Shown: piece after piece, positions 30,611 to 40,152 of the stretch
Layout: the number at the start of each line of letters is the position of its first letter
How positions within the stretch are numbered: position 1 is the stretch's first letter
DNA from: Gracilimonas sp034520725
GTDB lineage: Bacteria; Bacteroidota; Rhodothermia; Balneolales; Balneolaceae
Assembly (NCBI GenBank): GCA_034520725.1
Contig: JAXHNH010000011.1
Coordinates: forward strand, 62,001 to 126,000
DNA: 64,000 nt
Direction: 5' to 3'
Notes under the pieces: generated by a model
Databases searched by the model: none
What the model was told of the DNA's origin: nothing
What the model saw: the letters and a program-made list of their open reading frames with translations, nothing else
Translations under genes and position numbers: made by a program

Positions 30611-31726
30611 ATGATTATTGGAGTCCCTAAAGAGATCAAGACACACGAGAACCGAGTGGCCATTCAGCCGGGCGGTGTGGTACAGCTAAAACGTAACGGA
30701 CATGATGTTCTGATCGAAAAAAGTGCCGGAGTTGGAAGCGGTTTTTCGGATCAACAATATCTTGATGCCGGAGCCAAGATCATTGATGATGTGGAGCAAG
30801 TCTGGAAAAAGGCTGATATGATCATGAAGGTGAAGGAGCCTATTGCCGTTGAGTATCCAAGAATGAGAGAGGGACAGATCATATTTACCTATTTCCATTT
30901 TGCAGCGGAAGAAGCTCTCACAAAGGCCGTGATTGATTCCAAATCTATAGCTATTGCTTACGAAACGGTTGAGAAAGCCGACCGGTCTTTACCACTGCTC
31001 ATTCCGATGAGTGAAGTGGCCGGAAGAATGGCAGCTCAGGAAGGCGCCGTGTATCTGGAAAAACCTAAAGGTGGCCGTGGTGTACTGATGGGAGGGATCC
31101 CGGGCGTACCTCCTGCTAATGTATTGGTACTGGGTGGTGGTATTGTAGGTGTGAACGCCGCTAAGATCGCTGCCGGAATGGGGGCCAGGACGACGATCAT
31201 GGATATCAGCATGCCCAAACTGCGATACCTTGATGATGTGATGGAAAAGAACGTGACTACCATGTTCTCATCTGAAGCAAATATCAGAAAAATGTTACCA
31301 GAGGTGGATATGGTCATCGGTGCGGTTTTGATTCACGGAGCCAAAGCACCACATTTGGTCACCAGAGATATGCTAAAACTCATGAAACCGGGTACGGTCC
31401 TCGTTGACGTAGCCATCGATCAGGGTGGATGTTTCGAAACCTCGAAGCCAACTACGCACAAAGATCCTGTATATGAAGTGGACGGTATTGTTCATTACTG
31501 TGTGGCCAATATGCCTGGCGCCGTTCCTTACACATCCACTATGGGACTTACCAATGTGACGCTACCATATGCGGTTCAGCTAGCTAACAAAGGCTGGAAG
31601 CAAGCGCTTAAGGATGATTCTGAATTATTGAAAGGCCTGAATATTGCGGATGGCTCTATCGTTTATAAAGACGTGGCCGAAGCCTTTGACATGGCTTGGG
31701 AAGACGTGGATTCTGTATTGAACTAA
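30611..31726 (+). CDS. ald: Alanine dehydrogenase
   Basis: A 371-residue cytoplasmic enzyme that converts L-alanine plus NAD+ to pyruvate, ammonia and NADH, reversibly. The N-terminal block IGVPKEIKTHENRVAIQPGG is diagnostic of the Ald/PntA family; MIMKVKEPIAVEYPRM holds the conserved substrate-binding lysine. The NAD-binding Rossmann site is VLVLGGGIVGVNAAKIAAG near residue 175. Length equals that of characterised Ald (about 371). A promoter-like element lies 38 nt upstream and a strong terminator follows directly, so it is a single-gene unit. Intact. Confidence 0.95.
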   Translation: MIIGVPKEIKTHENRVAIQPGGVVQLKRNGHDVLIEKSAGVGSGFSDQQYLDAGAKIIDDVEQVWKKADMIMKVKEPIAVEYPRMREGQIIFTYFHFAAEEALTKAVIDSKSIAIAYETVEKADRSLPLLIPMSEVAGRMAAQEGAVYLEKPKGGRGVLMGGIPGVPPANVLVLGGGIVGVNAAKIAAGMGARTTIMDISMPKLRYLDDVMEKNVTTMFSSEANIRKMLPEVDMVIGAVLIHGAKAPHLVTRDMLKLMKPGTVLVDVAIDQGGCFETSKPTTHKDPVYEVDGIVHYCVANMPGAVPYTSTMGLTNVTLPYAVQLANKGWKQALKDDSELLKGLNIADGSIVYKDVAEAFDMAWEDVDSVLN

Positions 31727-31749
31727 ACATCCTTTCAAGTAATAAATTC

Positions 31750-31783
31750 AAGCCCGGTTATCAGAGATGATCGGGCTTTTTTG
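31750..31783 (+). terminator. Rho-independent terminator after ald
   Basis: Stem AAGCCCG/CGGGCTT (31750-31756 with 31772-31778), 15-nt loop, then a T-run. Confidence 0.8.
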
Positions 31784-31971
31784 TTTCTGATGATTTTTAT
31801 TGAGATCAGTCTGACTGCTTAAAGTCTGTCTGACCGATTACTTAAGTTGAATGAAAATGTTTAAATTTCTTCTCATTCCCAACAATTGGTATGTTTCAGC
31901 TATCGTATTTACCGCAGAGTGCGGGGATATATTTTTTGTGCTACTGAACTCATGGCCTATCACTAACGCCG

Positions 31972-32122
31972 GTCATCCAGAATGGAGTGAAGGATCTTGC
32001 CTTTAACGAATCACTGGAGCTAATGATGACTAGGAATTTAGCCAATGGTAAGTTTTTAATTAATCATAAGGATTAAATTAAGGTACCCTGTGTAGGTTCT
32101 TCGGGGGTACCCTCAGAATGAC
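31972..32122. repeat. MITE-like remnant with inverted ends
   Basis: The left end reads GTCATCCAGAATGGAGTGAA, then GGATCTT. The right end, read on the minus strand, begins GTCATTCTGAGGGTACCC and later has GAAGAACC. Both resemble the widespread GTCATCCTGAGCG-type intergenic element, whose better preserved relative is at 5083-5251. The ends are degenerate, so this is an old copy. No open frame of note lies inside. Confidence 0.35.
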
Positions 32123-32672
32123 TTATAGGTTGTATTGCTTTCTAATCCATCATTTCGTCCGGCTTGATTTTTATTATGAATTAGCCAAGAAGAGGACGGG
32201 GTGATGGATGGCAGCTTGATCTGGCAATACACTTAGATAAAGCAGGAGAGGCCTTGGTCCACTCCATCACCCGGCTGATTGGAATATCAGTGAATTCCCG
32301 AAACAAACAGAGCCGAATGATGGAGTTACAGATCATCCTTTGATCAAACCGTATTTTATCCTCGTCACGGTGCTCTGCGGCGTGATGCCCCATCGAGGCT
32401 CCGCCTCCAGCTAAATGAATAAAAACACCGTTGCCCAACCTCCGAAAACCAATTTCCCACGGTCACCATCCGGGTGGAGGTTTTCTTTATTGGAATTGCT
32501 AACCCCGGGTTGCGCCCGCATACAATTTTCTCCTATTTAAATATCCCAACGGGCTTACCCGGGGCTATCAACATATGATCCCTACGGGATCGGCTTCAAG
32601 AAATCCGCGTAATCCTTTAATCCATTAAATACGCGATTCAAAAAGAAAAAGTAAGAAGAGAAAGGGAGACAA
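32123..32672. other. Non-coding intergenic stretch with inverted repeats
   Basis: No convincing gene is seen. Two inverted pairs occur: AACCTCC with GGAGGTT around 32429-32483, and CCCCGGGT with ACCCGGGG around 32503-32557. The second lies in a CCCGGG-rich block followed by ATGATCCCTACGGGATCGG, the style of a dispersed intergenic repeat. An 85-codon minus-strand open frame at 32181-32438 lacks any recognisable motif. Confidence 0.35.
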
Positions 32673-32775
32673 ATCGGTCCATCGCTAATCGGTCGTTCGG
32701 TGAATCCTTAATCAAAGGAAACTGAACTTCGAATCACCGATGGACCGAAAGATCGAACTGCGATTTTGTTTTTGT
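32673..32775 (-). repeat. Dispersed intergenic repeat, copy B (inverted)
   Basis: Read on the minus strand it follows copy A closely: ATCGCAGTTCG, CGGTCCATCGGTGATTCG, AAGTTCAG, then GATTCACCGAACGACCGAT. It abuts the end of the LolC/E permease gene at 32779. Confidence 0.6.
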
Positions 32776-32778
32776 GGC

Positions 32779-34008
32779 TTATCTGCCAAAGGTAATGACC
32801 TTGACCGGATCGGTATTTGAAGCAATGCGGGCAGGGAACCACGAGGCTAAACCGGATAGGAGGAAGGTGACGATCGTTACGATCACAAAGTCAATTAAGA
32901 TGTGGTTCCACCGGAGCATAGCTCATATAATAATTTTCCTGAGAGAGAGGGATGATCTGATAGTTCACCTGCAAATAATAAAACAGCAGGGATATGAGGA
33001 TCCCAATGGTTAAACCAACTCCGGCAACAAGCAAGTCCCTCAATAAGGAAAATCCTTCGAATGGCTTTCGATTTACTGCCGATGGTCTTCAGGATTCCAA
33101 TATCACGGGTTCTCTCCAATACCATCATTAGTATAGCCCCGATCAGATTGAAAGCCGCCACAATGATCATCCCGCTGATCACCAGAGGGATCATATTTTC
33201 CTGAAGCTCTACCCAGGCAAATATGTTTCCGAAAATGTTAAAGATAGTTTCTATGTAAAATGGAAAGATGATAGTCTGACCCAAGAGTCTCTTTGAAGGA
33301 TGAAATATCTGTTTCGTCATTGACCCTGATCTCAACGGCATCGGCCTGTGTCTCAGAATATTTGAAGAGGGCACGGGCATGCTGCCTGTCCACCAAAGCG
33401 AAAACTCCGTCAAACATTTCAATACCGGTTTCATAGATGCCTGTTAGTCTGAATTGTTTTATCTCGGGGGAGTTAATGAGAGATGGTATGCCCTCGATCG
33501 TATATACGGTGATGACAGAACCGATTTCTGCCTGCAGTTCATTAGCCAGCTCTCTTCCTACAACAATTCCCGGTAATCCTGTTTCATCCTCACTTAAATC
33601 GTAAGAGCCTCCCGACAGATAATTGGCAACCCCGTGATCCGGGACTTCAGAATTTACACCTTTAAGGGTGGTTCCGGTGACATCATCCCGGGTTTGGATC
33701 ATCACCTGACCCTGAATAACGGATTGTTTGAAGGTGATCTCAGGATAGCGGTCCAGATGTGTCAGCAAGGTATCAACGCGTTCAATGGGGCGGTTCACAA
33801 AGGAGTTTATGGTCACGTGTGGAGCAAACTCCATGATCTTTCCGTTGATCGTGGATTTGAAACCATGAACAATCGATAGAGCGATAAGAAGTCCTGCAGC
33901 TCCAACAGCTATACCCGCAATGGACATGTACTTGATAAAGGAAAGGAACCCTGAACTTTTACGGGACCCCTTGAAATATCGAAGTGCGAGATACCACTCA
34001 AATTTCAT
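32779..34008 (-). CDS. FtsX-family lipoprotein-releasing permease, LolC/LolE-like (frameshifted)
   Basis: Restored, an inner-membrane permease of about 410 residues. It begins MKFEWYLALRYFKGSRKSSG, has a first helix in SIAGIAVGAAGLLIALSIVH, a periplasmic domain (about 45-265), and three C-terminal helices (AAFNLIGAILMMVLERTRDI, VGLTIGILISLLFYYL and VIVTIVTFLLSGLASWF). The end is DPVKVITFGR. The frame breaks near 33295, near 33030 and near 32905. LolCDE moves lipoproteins from the inner membrane to the LolA carrier; Bacteroidota often use one LolC/E-type protein. The ATPase LolD is not in the window. It lies 126 nt downstream of lysS on the same strand. Lol versus another FtsX-type exporter is not settled. 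Confidence 0.75.
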
Positions 34009-34134
34009 GTGTTCGTTATTAGTTATTGGTTAATGGATATTCGATATATCAGTCTATGTGATTCGTCCTTGCTACAGGTTTATTTTAGTATCACAGGTTT
34101 TAAAGAATAACGAATATACCATTAACGAACTCCA

Positions 34135-35682
34135 CTATTCCGGTTTCATTTGTGGGAAGAAAAGAACATCGCGGATGGAGTCTGAATTGGTCATGATCAT
34201 TGCCAGTCGGTCAATTCCGATTCCGATCCCTGCTGTTGGAGGCATACCGTATTCCAGTGAGCGAATAAAGTCTTCATCAATGGTCATGGCTTCTTCATCG
34301 CCACCGGCGCGTAGATTTGCCTGCTCCTCAAGTCGCTCCCGCTGATCGATAGGATCATTGAGCTCAGTGTAGGCATTGGCGATCTCTTTTCCGTTACAGA
34401 TCGCTTCAAAGCGTTCTACAAGTCCTTCTTTGGAACGATGTTTCTTAGTCAATGGACTCATTTCGACCGGATAGTCAGTGATGAAAGTAGGTTGTATCAA
34501 TTTGCCTTCCACATATTCACCAAATATCTCATCGATGATCTTACCGGCACCGAATGACTCATCGATCTCGATATGCAGTTCTTTGGCAACTTTCTTCAGT
34601 TCTTTAAGATCCTTGCCATATAGATCGTGGCCGGTTTCTTTTTCGATGGCTTCAAATAAAGGAAGTCGCGGCCATGGAGCTTTGAAATCGATCTCGTTCT
34701 CACCGACCTGAACTTTGGTAGAACCGTGAAGTTCAAGAGCCACTTTCTCCAACATGTTTTCAGTGAACTCCATCATCCAGTTGTAGTCCTTGTAAGCTAC
34801 ATAAAGCTCAACCTGGGTAAATTCAGGATTGTGGAATCTGGATAATCCCTCATTTCTGAAATCCTTGGAAAATTCATATACCCCATCAAAACCACCGACA
34901 ATAAGTCGTTTGAGGTACAGCTCGTTGGCGATACGCAGATAGAGATCCATATCCAATGCATTGTGATGCGTTACAAATGGCTTAGCGGCGGCTCCCCCAT
35001 AAATGGGTTGGAGGATCGGGGTCTCTACTTCCAGGTAGCCTTTTTCATTCATGATATTACGCATGGACTGAACCATTTGAGTTCTTTGGCGGAATGTTTC
35101 CCTGACCTGTGGATTTACGATGAGATCCACATAACGCATTCGGTAACGCTGCTCCTTGTCCGTGAAGGCATCGTGAATGATAGTTTCACCATCTTCGGTA
35201 GTTTCTTCTTTGGGAGTCGGGATCGGGCGGATGGTCTTGGACAGAAGGTTAAATTCTTCTGCATGAACAGTGGTCTCTTCGGTGCGGGTTTTGAAGACAA
35301 ACCCTTTGATGCCCACATAATCACCGATGTCCACTAGTTTCTTGAATACCTTATTGTAATTGTCATTCCCAAGTTCTTCAGTGGCCACATCATCCCGCCT
35401 GATGTACACTTGAATGGTGCCTTCAGAATCCTGAAGATTGAAAAAAGCTGCTTTCCCCATAATACGCTTCGTCATTACACGGCCGGCAATCACAACGGTG
35501 TCGGAATCAGGATTGGTTTCCTCGTCCCGGATCAATTCCTTTTCGTTCCCTAAAATTTGTTTAGAGGTATGGGTTACATCAAAAGAGTAAGGGTAGGGGT
35601 TAACTCCTAATTCATGGAGTTGTTCAAGTTTTTCCCGGCGAATTTCTTCCTGTTCGGAAAGACTTAGTTCCTGATCAGACAT
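34135..35682 (-). CDS. lysS: Lysyl-tRNA synthetase, class II
   Basis: A 515-residue cytoplasmic enzyme that attaches lysine to tRNA-Lys. The N-terminal OB-fold anticodon-binding domain (about 55-160: VVIAGRVMTKRIMGKAAFFN) is followed by the class II catalytic core. Motif 1 lies around EKGYLEVETPILQP, motif 2 around SKDFRNEGLSRFHNPEFTQ, and motif 3 is GIGIGIDRLAMIMT. Length agrees with bacterial LysS. A promoter-like element lies 40 nt upstream. The LolC/E permease follows on the same strand. Intact, with no unusual features. Confidence 0.96.
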   Translation of the reverse strand: MSDQELSLSEQEEIRREKLEQLHELGVNPYPYSFDVTHTSKQILGNEKELIRDEETNPDSDTVVIAGRVMTKRIMGKAAFFNLQDSEGTIQVYIRRDDVATEELGNDNYNKVFKKLVDIGDYVGIKGFVFKTRTEETTVHAEEFNLLSKTIRPIPTPKEETTEDGETIIHDAFTDKEQRYRMRYVDLIVNPQVRETFRQRTQMVQSMRNIMNEKGYLEVETPILQPIYGGAAAKPFVTHHNALDMDLYLRIANELYLKRLIVGGFDGVYEFSKDFRNEGLSRFHNPEFTQVELYVAYKDYNWMMEFTENMLEKVALELHGSTKVQVGENEIDFKAPWPRLPLFEAIEKETGHDLYGKDLKELKKVAKELHIEIDESFGAGKIIDEIFGEYVEGKLIQPTFITDYPVEMSPLTKKHRSKEGLVERFEAICNGKEIANAYTELNDPIDQRERLEEQANLRAGGDEEAMTIDEDFIRSLEYGMPPTAGIGIGIDRLAMIMTNSDSIRDVLFFPQMKPE

Positions 35683-35722
35683 CTAATATTTTTGATTTTA
35701 TTTACAGGTTTTTGATAAGCAC

Positions 35723-35730
35723 CAAAAATA
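35723..35730 (-). promoter_or_regulatory. Possible -7 element (lysS)
   Basis: On the minus strand TATTTTTG fits TAnnTTTG and lies 40 nt before the lysS ATG. No clear -33 box. Confidence 0.35.
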
Positions 35731-35896
35731 CCGAATTATGCTGAGAATTGTGAGTTTAAAGGTCAATTAGTTTAATAATTTCATATCTGTCATTCTGTTT
35801 GAATGAAATGCTCCACAGTTTCTAATTAAGAGCTTCCTAATACTTTTTTTATCAATGCTTGTGATAGTTTTACCGAAAACACAGATCTAATAAGGT

Positions 35897-35904
35897 TATC
35901 TTTG
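35897..35904 (+). promoter_or_regulatory. Possible -7 element (large lipoprotein gene)
   Basis: TATCTTTG fits TAnnTTTG, 35 nt ahead of the ATG at 35940. No clear -33 box. Confidence 0.35.
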
Positions 35905-35939
35905 TAAGATCAAAAATCATTAACAGACCAAACACCGTT

Positions 35940-38209
35940 ATGCGCAAAATAATTTTTCCGTATTTGGTGGTTCTTGGACTTTTGTTATCAGGGTGTGAAC
36001 TGCCTGATGAACCGAATTTCAGAACTTCCCATCGAATCGAAGCTCCTGTCATGTACAATAAGACCTTTCAGTTTATGGGGCAGGGCCCAAATGTAATGAT
36101 CGATACTACCTCATCAGATTTTGATTCTCTCTTTTCAGTTGATGGAGATAACTTTATAACCATCTCTAAACAAGAAGATTTTGATTTCGGTGATCTGGAT
36201 GATGCCATTCCTGAAGTTGAAGTTCACCCCAACTTCTTTTAACACTTCAGTGGGAGAGATCGAGATCGGGAGTTTTTCATCCGGTTCAGGTGGAAATCTG
36301 GGTGAAGCGAGCTTTGAAGATATTACGGGATTGAATCCGGCTTTAATAACACCAGGAGTTACTACAATTCCGGCAGGGCAAACACCGACACCCGTAAACA
36401 TTCAGGTTGGTGCAAATTCAGATTATTTTGTTAGTGCTACCATAAAAAACGGTTCGGTTGATCTTACGATCACCAACAACCTGGGGTTTGATATTGATGT
36501 GGTTGATATCGACCTGAGATCAGGTAGTACTGTGATCACTTCTACTACGTATCAGTAATGTAATTCATGGAAGTTCGACTACTGGTCAATTTGCCTTTAC
36601 ACAGTGAAGTTGTACTTCAAGATCTGAATGTAGATGTTTCCGTAACATGGTCAACCAAGTAACTCAGGCTGAATCCGGGCAGCCTTATTGTTGATAAGTA
36701 TTGCAGGGTAATAACCTGATTGCTTCACAGGTTGAAGCGGCTGTTGAAGCCCAGACCTTTGAAAGCAGTGATGTGACAACTTTGGATAATACTGAATTCC
36801 TGTTTACGACACCTGACCATTATGTGGAATTACAATCGGGAGATCTGCAGGTATCCGAAATCGTTAACAATATTGATATCACTGTAGAACAATATGTCGA
36901 TCTCTTTTCCGGCAATTCGCTAGCACCTCTTATGGAGCCGGCGATTCATTGGTTATCAATTACAACGGTGCTACTGAGATCACAAGAAACGGTTCAGCTC
37001 CTGCCCGAAGCATTGATCTGAGTGGTTATCGAATTTTTGCAGAAGGACAATCAGGTTGAATACAACATTTCTGCCTTAACAGAGAACACACAGACCGGCA
37101 GCGGTTCTGAAGCCCGCGTGATCTCTGAAACCGATAACGTTACAGCTACTGTCTCCATCAATAATCTGCAGATCGCGGAAGCATTTGGAGTGATCGTTAT
37201 CCAAAGAAGCTATCTGCTGGGTGATGACGATCCAATAAATGGTGTGAACGAACTGGATGTCTACAATGATATGGAGTCAGAACTAATAGAGATCGACGGA
37301 CTTTCTGACCTCTCAGATAAGCTGGATGGTATTGAGTTCACTGACCCAACCATTACGATCGATTATACCACCAATCTCGGAGTTGGTGCTACCGTGTACG
37401 GAGCTTTTTTAGGTGTCAATTCCAACGATGAGGAGGTTTATCTGACGGGAGATGCAGGAAGTGAGTATGAAGTAACTACACCGATCACAGGATTGAATGC
37501 CAATGGTAATGCTTTAACTCAATCAGAACTCATTAAATTTGAGATCGATACGAATACAGGCAAGTGGTTCCATTACTCTTTGATGAACTCTCAAACTACT
37601 AACGTGGATGATTTTCTCAATAATTTGCCGGATGAGATACGATTTATTGGTAAGGCTGTGGTTAACGAAAGTAATGAAGCAGGGAACGTATCAACACCAA
37701 TTGAATTTGAACCAACAATAAATGTGAATATACCGCTTGCCTTCAGAACCACTCAGGCGGCTACCTTTACCGACACGACCGAACAGGATATGGGCGATCT
37801 TCCGTCCACTCAAAAGGGTGACAACAGCCGGTTGACAGAGGGCAGGATCATCATTGACTACACTAATGGTATTCCCTTACAGGTAGATCTTGAAGTTACC
37901 TTTATGGATTCGTTATACAACCCAATAACCAGCATTCCTATTTCCGGAGATGAGATACTATTGATGGCTTCAGGGATTGATCCAGGTACTCAATTCGCTG
38001 ATACACCCTCCACAGGTTCGATGCAGATCGCTTTCACTGAAAATCAGCTTGAACAACTTTACCAAACACGATACCTGGAGATATCCGCCTGGTTATTGAC
38101 CACAGATACAAACAACAACGGATCGGGTAATGATGTAAAGATCAGAACCACAGACGCGATCACACTTTCCGTGAGTGCAGATCTTAGCATCGAAACGGAG
38201 GTAAACTAA
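35940..38209 (+). CDS. Large outer-membrane lipoprotein, unknown function (frameshifted)
   Basis: A lipoprotein of about 755 residues when frames are joined. The signal LVVLGLLLSGCELPDEP has a clear lipobox (Cys19). The rest is beta-rich: repeated modules such as SATIKNGSVDLTITNNLGFD and ITVEQYVDLFSG, then IIDYTNGIPLQVDLEVTF. At least three breaks are needed, near 36225, in 36560-36700 and near 36940-37020; the 36560-36700 stretch is the worst. No known catalytic motif is seen. The stop overlaps the start of the DUF5723 barrel gene (TAATG), so the two are coupled; pairs of a lipoprotein and a DUF5723 barrel recur in Bacteroidota, and the partners may form a surface complex. That role is inference. 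Confidence 0.6.
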
Positions 38210-39732
38210 TGAAGACTTCAGGATATATGAATCGATATCAGAAATTAGCTGTTTTAATGATCCTATTTGCAGGATCACTGCTTGCGGATGTCCACGCCCA
38301 ATCCCGCCATTTCAATGCTCAGTCTACAGGAATGGGTGGTGGCGGAACAGCCTATATTGACGGGTTTAATTCTAACTTTGTGAACCCGGCTAACCTTATG
38401 CTGGATACCCACAAAAATAGAACTCAGATCGGGTTCGTAGGCACAGGGGCCAAAGCAGGAGGTACTCTGGCAAATCTGTCTGTATATAACGAATATCTAA
38501 CCACAGGATTGCTGATTGCCGGTGAAACCCGAGAGAATATGCTCTCCGACTGGTTTGGTGAAAGTTCTGCGAACACCAGGCAAATGGCCGGAACCGTGAA
38601 TGTTTCTCCGATCGGAGTATCGCACAGGCGGTCAAAACAGGCGTTTAGTATTGCGACCAGGTTTAGGTTCACCGAAGATGTAACCGTTAATAAAGGCCTT
38701 GCTGAACTGATGGCTTATGGTCTTGATGCTGATGTATTCTCAGATCCAACTCCGGTTGATTTCAGTTCCAGTACTTTAGCCTTTGCTGAGATCTCTTTTG
38801 GTTATGCCAGAAAGATCATTGAGATCCCGAATCTTCTGTTTGCCAGAGATGTAAAACTATTTGCCGGTGTGGCTCCTAAATATCTTTACGGAATTTATGC
38901 TGCCGATGCAGATTTTGAGTCTACATTACAAATGACGAGAGGAGGGCAGGGATCACCATTTACAGTCAATCATGACTTCAGCTATAGCCTGAATACCATT
39001 GGTCAGCTCTCGCAACAATTGCAGGCTTTTGAAGAAGCCTATAACCTTGACAGTGATGCTAATATTGAGGATTACGTAGATTTCGAAGGTGACGACGTTG
39101 GGGATGTGGATGCCAATGGTTTTGGGGTCGACCTCGGTGCCACTCTACAGATGGACGTTTCCAATCTTCCTATACCTTTATTCGTTGGTAAGGATAAAAC
39201 TCTGAGAGTATCAATGTCTGTAACAGACCTGGGTTCCATCAGCTATAAAAAGTCTCCATCCCGCATATTTGCAGATGGTGAATTCAACTACGAAGGAGCT
39301 CAAAACGAGGACTCTTTTAACGATTATTTCGATAATCTGGGTGACAGTCTGAAAACGGATGTTTATGGTAATTTCAACGCAGAAGAGACCAATGGCATTA
39401 CTCATACACTGCCGGGCATGTATAATTTTGGAGCCTCCCTTGAGATGGGTAAACTGCTGGTGGCTTTGGATTATGGATTTGGTTTCAACAACCAGGGAAT
39501 CAACTCCAGAAGGAGTGTACTTAATTTAGGTGCTCAGTATCGCCTGTTTGGGTTTGTTCCAATACGTGCAGGTACCACCATTGGCGGTTATTCTTCTGCA
39601 GCCTACTCTGCAGGAATTGGATTGGATTTCGATTTCCTGGAGTTTACCGTTGGGGCATCAAACGTGGCTGATTCCAGAAATTCTGGAGGTTCTGCGACTG
39701 CAGCATGGAGTGGTTTTGTGATCAGATTTTAG
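38209..39732 (+). CDS. DUF5723-family outer-membrane beta-barrel protein
   Basis: A 507-residue exported protein with signal LAVLMILFAGSLLADVHAQ. An internal ATG at 38227 is an equally good start. After cleavage come a glycine-rich N-terminus (AQSTGMGGGGTAYIDGFNSN, then FVNPANLML) and alternating amphipathic strands to the terminal WSGFVIRF, a Phe-ended barrel signature. The N-terminal pattern and length fit DUF5723, a family of Bacteroidota barrels of the PorV/FadL kind. Its transport role is unknown. The start overlaps the stop of the upstream lipoprotein gene. Intact. Confidence 0.75.
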   Translation: MKTSGYMNRYQKLAVLMILFAGSLLADVHAQSRHFNAQSTGMGGGGTAYIDGFNSNFVNPANLMLDTHKNRTQIGFVGTGAKAGGTLANLSVYNEYLTTGLLIAGETRENMLSDWFGESSANTRQMAGTVNVSPIGVSHRRSKQAFSIATRFRFTEDVTVNKGLAELMAYGLDADVFSDPTPVDFSSSTLAFAEISFGYARKIIEIPNLLFARDVKLFAGVAPKYLYGIYAADADFESTLQMTRGGQGSPFTVNHDFSYSLNTIGQLSQQLQAFEEAYNLDSDANIEDYVDFEGDDVGDVDANGFGVDLGATLQMDVSNLPIPLFVGKDKTLRVSMSVTDLGSISYKKSPSRIFADGEFNYEGAQNEDSFNDYFDNLGDSLKTDVYGNFNAEETNGITHTLPGMYNFGASLEMGKLLVALDYGFGFNNQGINSRRSVLNLGAQYRLFGFVPIRAGTTIGGYSSAAYSAGIGLDFDFLEFTVGASNVADSRNSGGSATAAWSGFVIRF

Positions 39733-39767
39733 TGTATTAAAGCAAGATCATACGAATTAAACTACAA

Positions 39768-39815
39768 CAAAGCTCGTTATGAGGATCAATTAAAAGATCC
39801 GTATGACGAGCTTTG
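39768..39815. promoter_or_regulatory. Long hairpin enclosing a start codon
   Basis: CAAAGCTCGTTAT (39768-39780) pairs along all 13 positions (one G-T wobble in RNA) with ATGACGAGCTTTG (39803-39815). An inner GGATC/GATCC stem sits above a 2-nt internal loop. The first three bases of the 3' arm are the ATG of the next gene, so the hairpin would bury that start codon. It could also end transcription of the DUF5723 gene, but no T-run follows. Confidence 0.6.
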
Positions 39816-40147
39816 CTATTTACGAATTTATTGCTTTGATCTTGGCTTTGCCAATCAGCTATGCTATGGCGTGGCTGGCGAGAAAGTATACGTATGTAAC
39901 CTATAAGGATGAAGTTGATCGTCTTTATTCAGCAGTTTGGAACGGTAATGAGGAAGATGAGCTGAATGCCTGGCTTAAGGTGTACAGCTTGTTTATTGAA
40001 AAGAAAGCTCCCAAAAAAAAGCGATATATCCTCAAAAAAATAGAAGCATTAAATAAGCAGAAGATCTACAGTTCAGTTCTGGTGGATGAAAAAGGTCAGC
40101 TTAAAAACATCTCGAAACCCAATGAAATGGATTCTGATCAGATCTAA
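39803..40147 (+). CDS. Small membrane-anchored protein, unknown function
   Basis: A 114-residue protein with one N-terminal helix (FIALILALPISYAMAWLA) and a charged, lysine-rich helical body (DEVDRLYSAVWNGNEEDELN, then LFIEKKAPKKKRYILKKIEA). It is not recognised. The start ATG at 39803 lies inside the strong hairpin described at 39768-39815; an in-frame ATG within the helix is the only nearby alternative. It converges on the nicotinamidase gene, with stops only 5 nt apart once the nicotinamidase frame is repaired. Real by codon pattern and by the membrane helix, but function unknown. Confidence 0.6.
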   Translation: MTSFAIYEFIALILALPISYAMAWLARKYTYVTYKDEVDRLYSAVWNGNEEDELNAWLKVYSLFIEKKAPKKKRYILKKIEALNKQKIYSSVLVDEKGQLKNISKPNEMDSDQI

Positions 40148-40152
40148 ACTAA

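Noticed and set aside
32181..32438. Minus-strand open frame of 85 codons between ald and the permease
   Set aside because: No recognisable domain, no start context, unlikely residue pattern, and it lies in repeat-rich non-coding DNA.
27699..32775. Repeat copies A-D considered as a CRISPR array
   Set aside because: The copies are kilobases apart or only two in tandem, spacing is irregular, one is inverted, and no cas gene is present.
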